DNA from: Limnobacter parvus
GTDB lineage: Bacteria; Pseudomonadota; Gammaproteobacteria; Burkholderiales; Burkholderiaceae_B
Length of the DNA: 64,000 nt
Direction of reading: 5' to 3'
Assembly: GCF_024623725.1 (NCBI RefSeq)
Contig: NZ_JANKHG010000018.1
Span: 150,602 to 214,601 of the forward strand
A model generated the notes under the pieces. It saw nothing but the letters and a program-made list of their open reading frames with translations, was not told the origin of the DNA and made no database searches. Below, in pieces: positions 33,568-40,763 of this stretch. The translations under genes were made by a program, and so were the position numbers. Each line of letters starts with the position of its first letter. The first letter of the stretch is position 1.

Positions 33568-35352
33568 TTAACCATAAGCGGGTGCCTCGGCAGCTCCAGG
33601 CGCGAACGCTTGTGGAGCGTTGGCCCAGGTATTGTAGTAATCAGTGTACTTGGCGCTGTCCGGACCAGTCTTCGCCGTATTTTCCAACGCGTTACCGTGT
33701 ATCACCGAATAGTGCCTAAAACTGGCTTTATTAGATGCGCCGCCCTTCTCGTCTTTAAGGTCAGGGCGTGATTTATGCTCTGCATACCAAGCCCTTGCCA
33801 TACCCTCATGAAAATATCCCTCAATTGTCTCGGGATCATTAATAAAGCTGGAAGTCGGGTCAGCAAGCGCCAATTTAACCCCCTTCTCTGTCAGGCCATA
33901 AGCATCATGCTTCTTGCCACCCTTGTCCTTGTTCTCTTGGGTTATGACACCGTTTGCGATCAAGGCATTCAGGGTTGTCTCACTAACAACTCCTTTGTTT
34001 GCGAAATTTCTGAAAATCCATTCAGCCATCCAAAGAGGGAGCCCTTTGTCCGCAAGTTCTTGTGGAGAGCCATATTTGTCCGCATCCCACGATTTTTCAC
34101 TGTTGTCTGGGTGGAATTTGACATTGTCATTCCCCAAAGCTTCTGCCCTCACCCACGCTTGATAATCCGGGTGGGTCATGTAAGTGGGTTTTGCAGGTGC
34201 AACGGGTCCTGAAGCTGCCGGATCTGACGAGGTTGCCGCACTCACGGAATCAGCATAAATTTTGCCATTCGGCGTAAGTTCAATCTTGCCGGTGTCGGCG
34301 TCCCATGTAACCAGCCCCATGTCACGTGCAATCGCAAGCTGTTCTGCAGTAAGCGGCCCACCACCAAATAGGGCTTGAAACATGCTTTCAGCGCCTTCAC
34401 CTATAACAGTATTGGATGGCACCGGCGTTTCCGCACCTCCCAATCCACCCAGAAGCTTTTTTGCCAAATCAGAAACACTACCGGCGTTGGCGTTTGGCGC
34501 ATAGCCCTCACCGGAAAAGAAGCCGCTGGCTTTTGCAGCGTCATCCAGTTGTTCCTGGTTATATGCACCAAGACCCAAAGCAGGTGGATACAACGGGGTA
34601 TTCTGGCTGCCCGCAACTGTGGTCTGCGCGTTCATGAAATTTGTACCATGCGGTGTTGTTACAACCACGCCCTTTTCATTTTTTTGAAGAAAACCCATGG
34701 CAATCAGCGCATTCACGTGACCTTGGTCATGCTTTACGCCGGGAAACACTTCATCAAGCACTGTTTGAGTTTCCGGGCTTACCTCACCTTTATTAATTGG
34801 AGCACTACCCGGCTCATAGAGTGCCAATGCTGCTCCCTTTAATCCGGCAGTTTCACGGGCAAGCACATTGGGGTCCTCAGAATCCAACTTGTGCGTTGAT
34901 TCAAAATAAACATCAAATCCTGGTGGGTATTCGATAATGTCGCCACCCATGAAATTCTGATTGGCGTAATTTTTTGCCTCGTTAACCAGCCCTTTGTCAA
35001 ATACAATTACACTTCTAGTTTGGCCGTTAATCCTTTCAAGACTGAGTGATAGTGGGATACCCATTTCCAACATGTCGGAGAGGCTTATGTCACCTACCTG
35101 CTTACCCTTGGGTCCGTCCGGTTGTTTTTTATTATAAGCAACCTGTACGCCCGCGAATTCCAGCACTATCAATAGATCTTCCTTGCTGCTGGCCACAACC
35201 GTGGTAGATTCGCTGATGTCATAAGCCCACCGGCCATCTGGCAACTCGTAAAAATCACCTGCCACTGAAGATGCATCAGTGTCGGTGCCGGTTGATGTTG
35301 TTTGACCAGTAGCACCACTGTCGTACATGCCTGGTGTATAGGGAGTTACCAT
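33568..35352 (-). CDS. putative T3SS-secreted protein with three winged-helix-like repeats
   Basis: 594 residues, no family recognised. Ser/Thr/Gly-rich, unordered N-terminus as in many T3SS substrates. Three similar segments occur at about 198-243 (VNALIAMGFLQKNEKG...TPHGTNFMNA), 322-369 (LAIARDMGLVTWDADTGKIE..TPNGKIYADS) and 444-497 (LNALIANGVITQENKDKGGK...LTEKGVKLAL). Each reads helix, xxLIxxGxI/L, turn, beta hairpin, T-x-x-G-x-x-x-A, like a winged helix. No membrane segments or catalytic motif are visible. Last gene of the long T3SS operon, behind the putative translocator genes; a ribosome site GGAG is clear. Effector, translocator accessory or regulator are all possible. Confidence 0.6.
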   Translation of the reverse strand: MVTPYTPGMYDSGATGQTTSTGTDTDASSVAGDFYELPDGRWAYDISESTTVVASSKEDLLIVLEFAGVQVAYNKKQPDGPKGKQVGDISLSDMLEMGIPLSLSLERINGQTRSVIVFDKGLVNEAKNYANQNFMGGDIIEYPPGFDVYFESTHKLDSEDPNVLARETAGLKGAALALYEPGSAPINKGEVSPETQTVLDEVFPGVKHDQGHVNALIAMGFLQKNEKGVVVTTPHGTNFMNAQTTVAGSQNTPLYPPALGLGAYNQEQLDDAAKASGFFSGEGYAPNANAGSVSDLAKKLLGGLGGAETPVPSNTVIGEGAESMFQALFGGGPLTAEQLAIARDMGLVTWDADTGKIELTPNGKIYADSVSAATSSDPAASGPVAPAKPTYMTHPDYQAWVRAEALGNDNVKFHPDNSEKSWDADKYGSPQELADKGLPLWMAEWIFRNFANKGVVSETTLNALIANGVITQENKDKGGKKHDAYGLTEKGVKLALADPTSSFINDPETIEGYFHEGMARAWYAEHKSRPDLKDEKGGASNKASFRHYSVIHGNALENTAKTGPDSAKYTDYYNTWANAPQAFAPGAAEAPAYG

Positions 35353-35365
35353 GCTCTGCTCTCCT

Positions 35366-36115
35366 TTAAATGGTGTTGGCGGCGGTGTGTATTAACTGGT
35401 TGTCTTCATCAAATGCTGTTTTTGCCAAATCGTACAAGCTGGTAATTTCTTCTTTCTCATAATTTTCCATGTCACCCTTGGCACGTTCGATACCTGACAC
35501 ACCCTGCCCTACTGAGTTCCAACCTTGGCTTACGGTGCTGTAGGCAATTGGGCTGGGCAAAAATTTATCCAACAAACTTGGCACAGGCTGCCCCTTGTCA
35601 TTCAGCTTTGGACTGCCCTTGAGCGCACCTGCAACACCAATCGCCGTTCCAACCCCAGCAGTTGCAGCGCCAAAACCAATGTCGATGAATGCTGCTGTCA
35701 TGGCGTGGCCAAACACTTTTTCTGCTTGTACTCCCCTAGCCTCAAGAAGGTCCTTCAATATCTTCTTGCTTTCAGCTGAAGACTCTCTTAACAACTGAAT
35801 TAACAAGATCGAGAAATTAGCCAACGGCAGGCCATATACAGTTGTGGCATTCTGCACAACCAACAAATTGTCAGCCACGGATGGGTCAAACCCAAGCGCA
35901 ACCAAGTCTTCGTTGGTAAAGTCGCGTCCGCTGCTGAGTGCACTCAACATGATTTTTTTCTGGTCGTCACTTAACGTTGCAACGCTTGCCTGCGCATCTT
36001 CTTTTGAAAGCCCTTGCGTTTGAAACAGATTCATCAATTCAAGATCTACACCCGTTTCCGACTGCCCAAAATCAACCACTTGAACGGGGCTGGTTGTTGC
36101 TGCATCTGTTCTCAT
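35366..36115 (-). CDS. putative T3SS translocator (YopD/SctB-like position)
   Basis: 249 residues without clear homology. Mostly helical and polar, with one hydrophobic Gly/Ala-rich segment at about 136-166 (FGHAMTAAFIDIGFGAATAG) and an acidic helical C-terminus. One hydrophobic segment and a location just after a two-segment YopB-like gene match the smaller pore protein of T3SS translocons (SctB). The call rests on architecture and gene order. The ATG has AAGGA upstream and follows the SctE-like stop by 9 nt. Confidence 0.5.
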   Translation of the reverse strand: MRTDAATTSPVQVVDFGQSETGVDLELMNLFQTQGLSKEDAQASVATLSDDQKKIMLSALSSGRDFTNEDLVALGFDPSVADNLLVVQNATTVYGLPLANFSILLIQLLRESSAESKKILKDLLEARGVQAEKVFGHAMTAAFIDIGFGAATAGVGTAIGVAGALKGSPKLNDKGQPVPSLLDKFLPSPIAYSTVSQGWNSVGQGVSGIERAKGDMENYEKEEITSLYDLAKTAFDEDNQLIHTAANTI

Positions 36116-36124
36116 TGTGGTTCC

Positions 36125-36967
36125 TTAAAATTTGGGGGCGGGGGTGTAAATGGTGCTCAACATATCAATTGCGGCGTCATGCTGCTGTTTGGTTAGCTGT
36201 GTTTCATCCATCAACGCGTCAATCAAACTCAAAATATCCTGCATATCCGACTTATCCATATCTACATTAGCCATTAGGCTTTGAGCCTGGAACCTGAACG
36301 TCGAGGTTGCCAATTGCGCACCCGACTGCACACCCAGCATGGAATAATTCAATTTGTCACAAAAGGCTTGCACCGCATTCAGTTGCTGGGTAGACAAACC
36401 ACCCTTGGTTGCATTCATAAACGCAGTTTTTAAGTTTGAAATGGCTGTTGTCACATTTGGCATGGTCATTGCCTTCGCAGACATTTTCGAAAAGCCGGCG
36501 GCACATCCTCGACAGGCCACCAACAACAAGGCAGCCATAACCAGCAAACCCACAATTGGACCTGCTACCGGTCCTAACTCCTCCGCAAGTTTGGCGAAAC
36601 CTTTTTCAATCAGAGGGGAGGCTGCCAAGGAAACAAGCGTAGTCATTGCCATTGCAGCAGTCATGGGTGTTAAACACACCAAGGGCGTGGCCATAGTCAA
36701 AGCGACAATAGCAAATCCAAAAGCCTTGGCGACCATGCCCCAAACTCGGGCTGATTCGGCTTTGTCCCAGCTCTTCAGCATCTTGTCAGTGGCTTCACGT
36801 GCCTTTTCATTTTCAGCCAGTTCAAGTCTGCTTGTTTCTTGAAAACCACTCTCGATGAGTTCTCTCAATGATTCAGTCAAATCGAGAATGAATTTTTCAA
36901 AAGATTCAATTGAATCGCCGTATGTCTCAAGGTTTTCAGTGACAGCCTGATCAAAAACGATATTCAT
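36125..36967 (-). CDS. putative T3SS translocator (YopB/SctE-like)
   Basis: 280 residues from the ATG at 36967 (a TTG one codon earlier is less likely). An N-terminal helical, coiled-coil-prone region is followed by two hydrophobic segments (about 76-118 and 134-159, the first containing FAIVALTMATPLVCLTPMTA) separated by a short charged linker, then a polar helical C-terminus. This is the layout of SctE pore proteins such as YopB, IpaB and BipB, though this one is short. The start overlaps the upstream stop by one base behind AGGAG. It would insert into host membranes after secretion. No TPR-type translocator chaperone gene is adjacent. Confidence 0.55.
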   Translation of the reverse strand: MNIVFDQAVTENLETYGDSIESFEKFILDLTESLRELIESGFQETSRLELAENEKAREATDKMLKSWDKAESARVWGMVAKAFGFAIVALTMATPLVCLTPMTAAMAMTTLVSLAASPLIEKGFAKLAEELGPVAGPIVGLLVMAALLLVACRGCAAGFSKMSAKAMTMPNVTTAISNLKTAFMNATKGGLSTQQLNAVQAFCDKLNYSMLGVQSGAQLATSTFRFQAQSLMANVDMDKSDMQDILSLIDALMDETQLTKQQHDAAIDMLSTIYTPAPKF

Positions 36968-38166
36968 CAACGAATCTCCTTGTAGGCCTCAAGCCACCTT
37001 TCGGCGATTTGATTCAAAATCCTGAGAATCGTGTTTCTAAGCTCCTCAGCTTGTCTTGCACTGCCTTTGAAAGTCTCTTCAAGTGCCAAATCGCCTTCAT
37101 CCCTGGCATACCCCGCAAGACCAGTGTTAAAAACTTTTGTAGCGCTGGTTGTTTTGTCGACAAACGCATAGAAAGCCGTATGAAAGCCCATACCCACATT
37201 TTGCAACGCAGACTTAAGCTCACGGGCTGCGCCAATTAGAGTTGTTATGTATCCCCGCAATAAAGAATGTTCAGGCGTGTCGGGGCACTTGCTCAGCTTG
37301 TCCGATAAAGCGTGGATGTAATTGTCGATCGCTTCCGGATCTGCAGACTCAAGCAACCATTGAATTTCTGATGCGTCCGTAATTTTGTCCATTTGAACCA
37401 ATGACTCAGCGTCAATTGCGTTCTGATGGGAAACAACAACAGATTCATTCAAATTCTGTTGCTTTACATAACCCAGCTTTGCAGTGGCCACATTGCTTCT
37501 AAAAACGCTAGCGTTCTTCGCTTCGTCTGCACCCGCTGATTTTCCAGTTTCATAACTTGATACAGCGCGTGTTAGCGAGATTAATAACCAGCCCTCTTCG
37601 CCAAGCCCGGTTGCCTGAAGTTCAGAATCGGACAAACCCAAATCCCCAAGCTTGGCAACGCTGCCCTGAAATGCTTTTATTTCCGCAATCATGGCGTCAG
37701 GGGAATCGGCTGTGTAATTCCGGTTCTCCATAAAATCCTGGATTTTGTCGAACTGGGCATTAACGGCCTTTGCCGTATCCAACATTTCAACAGCCGACGT
37801 GTTTTCGCTGCCGGCAGAACCCAATATGCTCATAAAATCTTCAACTAAAGCGTATTGAAGCTTGACCGAATTAAAATCAAGATCGGGAGGCAACTTGGAC
37901 CATTCTGCATACAGATTCTCAACTCTGTCCAAAGTGCTCATAAACTGGAAGGAATTTTTTAGTTGAGGATACCTTTCCAACATAATCTTAAGATGGTTAT
38001 AGAACTTTTCAAGGTCGTCAATACCAACTTCGGAAATATCGCTAAAACCATTAACAGCCAACCAATTGTCTGTGAGTTTATCAAGGCTTGGGGGCGCAGA
38101 ATTTTTTTCAACGTTGGTAGAATGAACTGGCGGATTTCCAGCTGCTGTAGGGTTGGCTGTAGACAT
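36967..38166 (-). CDS. putative hydrophilic T3SS substrate (tip-protein position)
   Basis: 399 residues, hydrophilic, largely helical, with no membrane segment or signal peptide. The first 30 residues are rich in Ser, Thr, Asn and Pro as in T3SS substrates. No family was recognised. Its position directly before the SctE-like and SctB-like genes parallels the lcrV-yopB-yopD order, so a needle-tip protein (SctA) is a reasonable guess. Alternatives are an effector or an export regulator. ATG with AAGGAA ribosome site; coupled to the SctE-like gene. Confidence 0.5.
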   Translation of the reverse strand: MSTANPTAAGNPPVHSTNVEKNSAPPSLDKLTDNWLAVNGFSDISEVGIDDLEKFYNHLKIMLERYPQLKNSFQFMSTLDRVENLYAEWSKLPPDLDFNSVKLQYALVEDFMSILGSAGSENTSAVEMLDTAKAVNAQFDKIQDFMENRNYTADSPDAMIAEIKAFQGSVAKLGDLGLSDSELQATGLGEEGWLLISLTRAVSSYETGKSAGADEAKNASVFRSNVATAKLGYVKQQNLNESVVVSHQNAIDAESLVQMDKITDASEIQWLLESADPEAIDNYIHALSDKLSKCPDTPEHSLLRGYITTLIGAARELKSALQNVGMGFHTAFYAFVDKTTSATKVFNTGLAGYARDEGDLALEETFKGSARQAEELRNTILRILNQIAERWLEAYKEIR

Positions 38167-38176
38167 ATCAATTTCC

Positions 38177-38767
38177 TTAACGCAAAATACTGAATTGACC
38201 AGAAACAGTGTCTTCGAATTGTTTTATAGTGCTAGTTGTTTGTTCTTTATGGGTTCTTATAGTTCCCATAAGTGCCTCACTAGTAAATTTAGCAAGAATT
38301 AAATTCGATAGATTTTCTCGCAAAACCACAGCAAGATTTTGTGCCTCTTTTGGGCTAAGTTCAATTTCTGTCAAATTGTCATTTGCGATCTTACTCAAGA
38401 TCAGATCTGACATAACACCGTCTTTTCCATTTTTCTGCACCATGGCCTGAATGCCCTGCAATGAATGCGAACTAATTTTGTAAGCGGTGTCTTTATCAGA
38501 AGAATTAGCACCCGTTAGATTATTAACCAACTGCTTAACTTCCATCTCAATCGGAGTAACTTCCTCAGCCATTGCTGTGAGCTGTTCAGCGGGGTATGTG
38601 CTTCTTAAAAGATTAACGGAAAACAGCGTTAAATCGGCCGACAATGTATTGCCCGCACTAACTTGGCTAAAGCTTTTATTAATAGCCGCAATGTCCTTGG
38701 CCCGATCATATTCTTCGAAATCGTGATTTAAATGATCCGATAAACCTTTCGCATCTGAAAGAAACAT
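38177..38767 (-). CDS. hypothetical T3SS-operon protein, helical, 196 residues
   Basis: No family recognised. The protein is predominantly helical and polar, with no membrane helix, signal or catalytic motif. It contains a Ser/Asn-rich loop near residue 90 (NNLTGANSSDKDTAYK) and a C-terminal amphipathic helix (KEQTTSTIKQFEDTVSGQFS) that would suit secretion or assembly into a filament. The ATG has AAGGAG at ideal spacing and is separated from the preceding 76-residue gene by a stem-loop. Probably a secreted structural protein or chaperone of the injectisome, by location only. Confidence 0.55.
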   Translation of the reverse strand: MFLSDAKGLSDHLNHDFEEYDRAKDIAAINKSFSQVSAGNTLSADLTLFSVNLLRSTYPAEQLTAMAEEVTPIEMEVKQLVNNLTGANSSDKDTAYKISSHSLQGIQAMVQKNGKDGVMSDLILSKIANDNLTEIELSPKEAQNLAVVLRENLSNLILAKFTSEALMGTIRTHKEQTTSTIKQFEDTVSGQFSILR

Positions 38768-38784
38768 AACGGCATCTCCTTATA

Positions 38785-38825
38785 TTTGGGTTTTCAAACC
38801 TGATGTATTGATTCGAAAACCCAAA
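38785..38825 (-). other. intra-operon stem-loop after the 76-residue gene
   Basis: The perfect 11-bp arms TTTGGGTTTTC and GAAAACCCAAA are separated by 19 nt, between two T3SS genes. There is no T-run after it, so it is more likely an mRNA processing or stabilising element, or a partial attenuator, than a full terminator. It would raise the ratio of the upstream small proteins to the downstream ones. Confidence 0.6.
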
Positions 38826-38847
38826 GTCTTAAACAACAAAACTTCTA

Positions 38848-39078
38848 TTATCGAATACCAGCAGCAGCGTTGCCCTTTGCCACACCATCGGTAAAAGACT
38901 CCAATGCTTTTGCATTCATAACCATCTCTTGAATTTCCAAATCAAGATCCGCCTTGATTCGAGCGGCTTGCGTAACGTCTACAGCCGCTCCCAGCTCTCC
39001 TGATAATCGCCGAACTTCGTCTTCAGAAGCTTGAAGCGCTGCTGATATAGCACCTACCTGACCATTGGCTTGAGCCAT
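38848..39078 (-). CDS. small helical T3SS-operon protein, 76 residues
   Basis: 76 residues: AQANGQVGAISAALQASEDE leads into a heptad-like coiled coil (VRRLSGELGAAVDVTQAARIKADLDLEIQEM) and an Ala/Gly-rich end. No family recognised. Size and helical content fit a filament or needle subunit, a small chaperone of the YscE/YscG kind, or a secreted regulator. Excellent GGAG ribosome site. It follows the needle candidate and a 51-residue gene in the same transcript and is followed by a stem-loop, suggesting high expression. Confidence 0.6.
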   Translation of the reverse strand: MAQANGQVGAISAALQASEDEVRRLSGELGAAVDVTQAARIKADLDLEIQEMVMNAKALESFTDGVAKGNAAAGIR

Positions 39079-39090
39079 GATTATTTCTCC

Positions 39091-39246
39091 TTAATTCATT
39101 TCTTTAAAGGGTGAATCTGCCAACAATATTTCACGAAAAAGTGAATCCATCATTTGCTGTTCAAATGCAGCCTCGGCTGCTTCGGTTTCATCAGCTGTCG
39201 GAACAGCATCAGTTTGGTTTACAGATGTCGCGTTGCTTACCTCCAT
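39091..39246 (-). CDS. small acidic 51-residue protein in the T3SS operon
   Basis: A short frame beginning MEVSNATSVNQTDAVP and ending FKEMN, with AGGAG 6 nt before the ATG. It begins 9 nt after the needle-candidate stop and ends 12 nt before the next start, so it fills an otherwise empty gap exactly. Acidic first half (ADETEAAEAAFEQQ), then a hydrophobic helix (MMDSLFREILLAD). It may be a chaperone or exported peptide. No homologue recognised. Coding status is inferred from spacing, ribosome site and composition. Confidence 0.6.
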   Translation of the reverse strand: MEVSNATSVNQTDAVPTADETEAAEAAFEQQMMDSLFREILLADSPFKEMN

Positions 39247-39255
39247 TTTCAACTC

Positions 39256-39471
39256 CTACTTGTTGACAATACTTTTAAGTGGCTCAGTCATTTCTTTCAC
39301 CAAAGTCCCCGCCATCTGCCAATAAATGCCCATCATTGTCATTTCATAATTCAATGTGGCACCATCAACAACTGAACTACCAAAATCAGGCATGGATATA
39401 AGTTCAGAGATTTTTTTGCCATGCCGGTCAGCAAAAGCGAAAACCTTCTGCCCTGCATCAAGAACTTCCAT
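39256..39471 (-). CDS. sctF: T3SS needle protein candidate
   Basis: 71 residues, the right size for a needle subunit (70-85). The C-terminal helix LNYEMTMMGIYWQMAGTLVK then EMTEPLKSIVNK resembles the conserved SctF ending, where an LQ...Y segment is followed by VK...KD....I. The N-terminal half differs from known needles, so the identification is tentative. It has the strongest ribosome site of the region (AAGGAGGT at good spacing), as expected for a very abundant subunit, and directly follows the inner-rod gene. Confidence 0.5.
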   Translation of the reverse strand: MEVLDAGQKVFAFADRHGKKISELISMPDFGSSVVDGATLNYEMTMMGIYWQMAGTLVKEMTEPLKSIVNK

Positions 39472-39514
39472 ACAACCTCCTTGCTACATTCAAAAATTCA
39501 CAACAAACTATGAT

Positions 39515-39856
39515 TTATTGCTGCTTTACCAACTGCTCAAAACCCTCTGAAACCTTCGCACCCACTTTAGATGTCAGCTGAAGGGAAACTGACCGCAAAC
39601 TACTTTGGTGCATGGCATCGATCAGCGACGAAACCTGACCACTTGATCCAAAATCATCAAGCTTGGATTCAATTTTGCTTTCAGTGGCTTTCAAACTTCC
39701 TTCTGCTTTTTGAACAAAGTTCACCACGGTGCCCGGCACCGGAGCAGGATTGTTCATCAAAGCCTCAAAATCTTGAACCAGGTTAGGTGAAGCATTTGCC
39801 TTAACACCACCGCCCGCCGAAGGCGAAACTTCTATAGCTGAAGCAGGATCAATCAA
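39515..39856 (-). CDS. sctI: T3SS inner-rod protein (YscI/PscI-like)
   Basis: 113 residues from a TTG start (LIDPASAIEVS), chosen because GGAG stands 7 nt upstream and the codon lies within the stop of the preceding gene. The V..FEALM segment near residue 35 and the C-terminal helix DAMHQSSLRSVSLQLTSKVG then AKVSEGFEQLVKQQ line up with PscI/YscI (M....R.....L..K.VG..S...E.L.K.Q). The length also fits (about 112-115). The protein polymerises as the inner rod/needle adaptor at the base of the needle. A second inner-rod-like gene is present before sctJ. Confidence 0.65.
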   Translation of the reverse strand: MIDPASAIEVSPSAGGGVKANASPNLVQDFEALMNNPAPVPGTVVNFVQKAEGSLKATESKIESKLDDFGSSGQVSSLIDAMHQSSLRSVSLQLTSKVGAKVSEGFEQLVKQQ

Positions 39857-40412
39857 TTTGAATCTCCACAGGTACACCAACCGCTTTCGCCAACTGGGTG
39901 CTTAATATTTTTGCCAACGATTCATGCTTTGACTTGGGCAATACACTGGGCAATACCAACTGAACCTGAAGACCACTTCCGTTGAACTGACCAAGCACCT
40001 TCACCTTACCCAAATCATGCAAATCCACCATGAACTCAACTTTTCTTTCAGAGGTAACTGCTTTAATTTCAGAGACCTCCTGTTTATTAAGTGCGGAAAA
40101 AGGATTTGAAGTTCCATTTAATTCTGGGTATCGCTGGGTAGTCGGAAATTTTCCGGCCCCCCGGTTTGCATCGTCTTGCGGCGAAGGAGGTTCAAACTCA
40201 GACTGAAAGCCCAACATCAGGGAATTGAATGCATCAACCAAAGGCTTTTCATGTTCATGCTCTTTTTGTGTTTCGATGGATTTGTTGTGCACCGGCTTGT
40301 TCATAACCAAGTCGGCTTGATAAGTAATACCAGCAGCCTTTTTTTCCAGTCGCCGTTTCACCAAGGTAGATAGGTCGTTAGGATTTCTCTCGCCGTCATT
40401 TTGAATCTTCAT
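39849..40412 (-). CDS. sctP: T3SS needle-length regulator candidate (SctP/HrpP-like)
   Basis: 187 residues. Low-complexity, charged N-terminal two thirds, then a compact C-terminal domain (VEFMVDLHDLGKVKVLGQFN, LQVQLVLPS, LAKILSTQLAKAVGVPVEI) similar to the T3S4/FliK-type substrate-switch domain that contacts SctU. SctP proteins set needle length and switch substrates. In Hrp1 clusters the gene lies after sctO; here it lies with the rod and needle genes. It overlaps the following sctI start. Confidence 0.6.
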   Translation of the reverse strand: MKIQNDGERNPNDLSTLVKRRLEKKAAGITYQADLVMNKPVHNKSIETQKEHEHEKPLVDAFNSLMLGFQSEFEPPSPQDDANRGAGKFPTTQRYPELNGTSNPFSALNKQEVSEIKAVTSERKVEFMVDLHDLGKVKVLGQFNGSGLQVQLVLPSVLPKSKHESLAKILSTQLAKAVGVPVEIQID

Positions 40413-40430
40413 GATTGATTACCTGCTAAG

Positions 40431-40763
40431 TTATCTACTGACTCGCTGTATTTCCCAAATAATTTTTTCCAAGGTTGCTTTCGCACGAATGGCGTCTTCA
40501 AAACCAATTGCATTTTTGGAATTGGCAATCAAGCCGAAAGATGGGGCTTCAACCATGCGAACGGTAAAGGCAGGAAATGCAAGTGAATCTTTTTGAAGTG
40601 CCTTGCAAGCTTCGATTACCGAGGAATGAGGCGGCGTGTCTGCCACCCAAACAACAAAGTAATCTCCCCTATAGCCCCATGAATTTGGTTCTTCTGGCAA
40701 GAGCACCCAATCATCCAGACGCTCTAGGTTGGGAACGATAGATGATTCATCTTCTTCGCTCAC
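40431..40763 (-). CDS. hypothetical T3SS-operon protein, 110 residues
   Basis: A small acidic protein from a GTG start overlapping the gatekeeper stop (GTGA), with AGGTGA upstream. Trp/Tyr-rich first half (LDDWVLLPEEPNSWGYRGDY then FVVWVADTPP), alpha/beta character and no membrane segment. Size and pI-type composition are compatible with a class I T3SS chaperone or a gatekeeper partner (the slot filled by TyeA or SycN in Yersinia), but no sequence similarity to these was seen. Confidence 0.55.
   Translation of the reverse strand: MSEEDESSIVPNLERLDDWVLLPEEPNSWGYRGDYFVVWVADTPPHSSVIEACKALQKDSLAFPAFTVRMVEAPSFGLIANSKNAIGFEDAIRAKATLEKIIWEIQRVSR

Noticed and set aside
36111..36124. GGAACC just before the SctB-like start as a fifth hrp-like box
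   Set aside because: It is part of the ribosome-binding region (AAGGAACC) and no CCAC-type half lies at the right distance.
40431..40763. TyeA or SycN identity for the 110-residue protein after the gatekeeper
   Set aside because: Only the position fits; no sequence resemblance was seen, so it is left as hypothetical.
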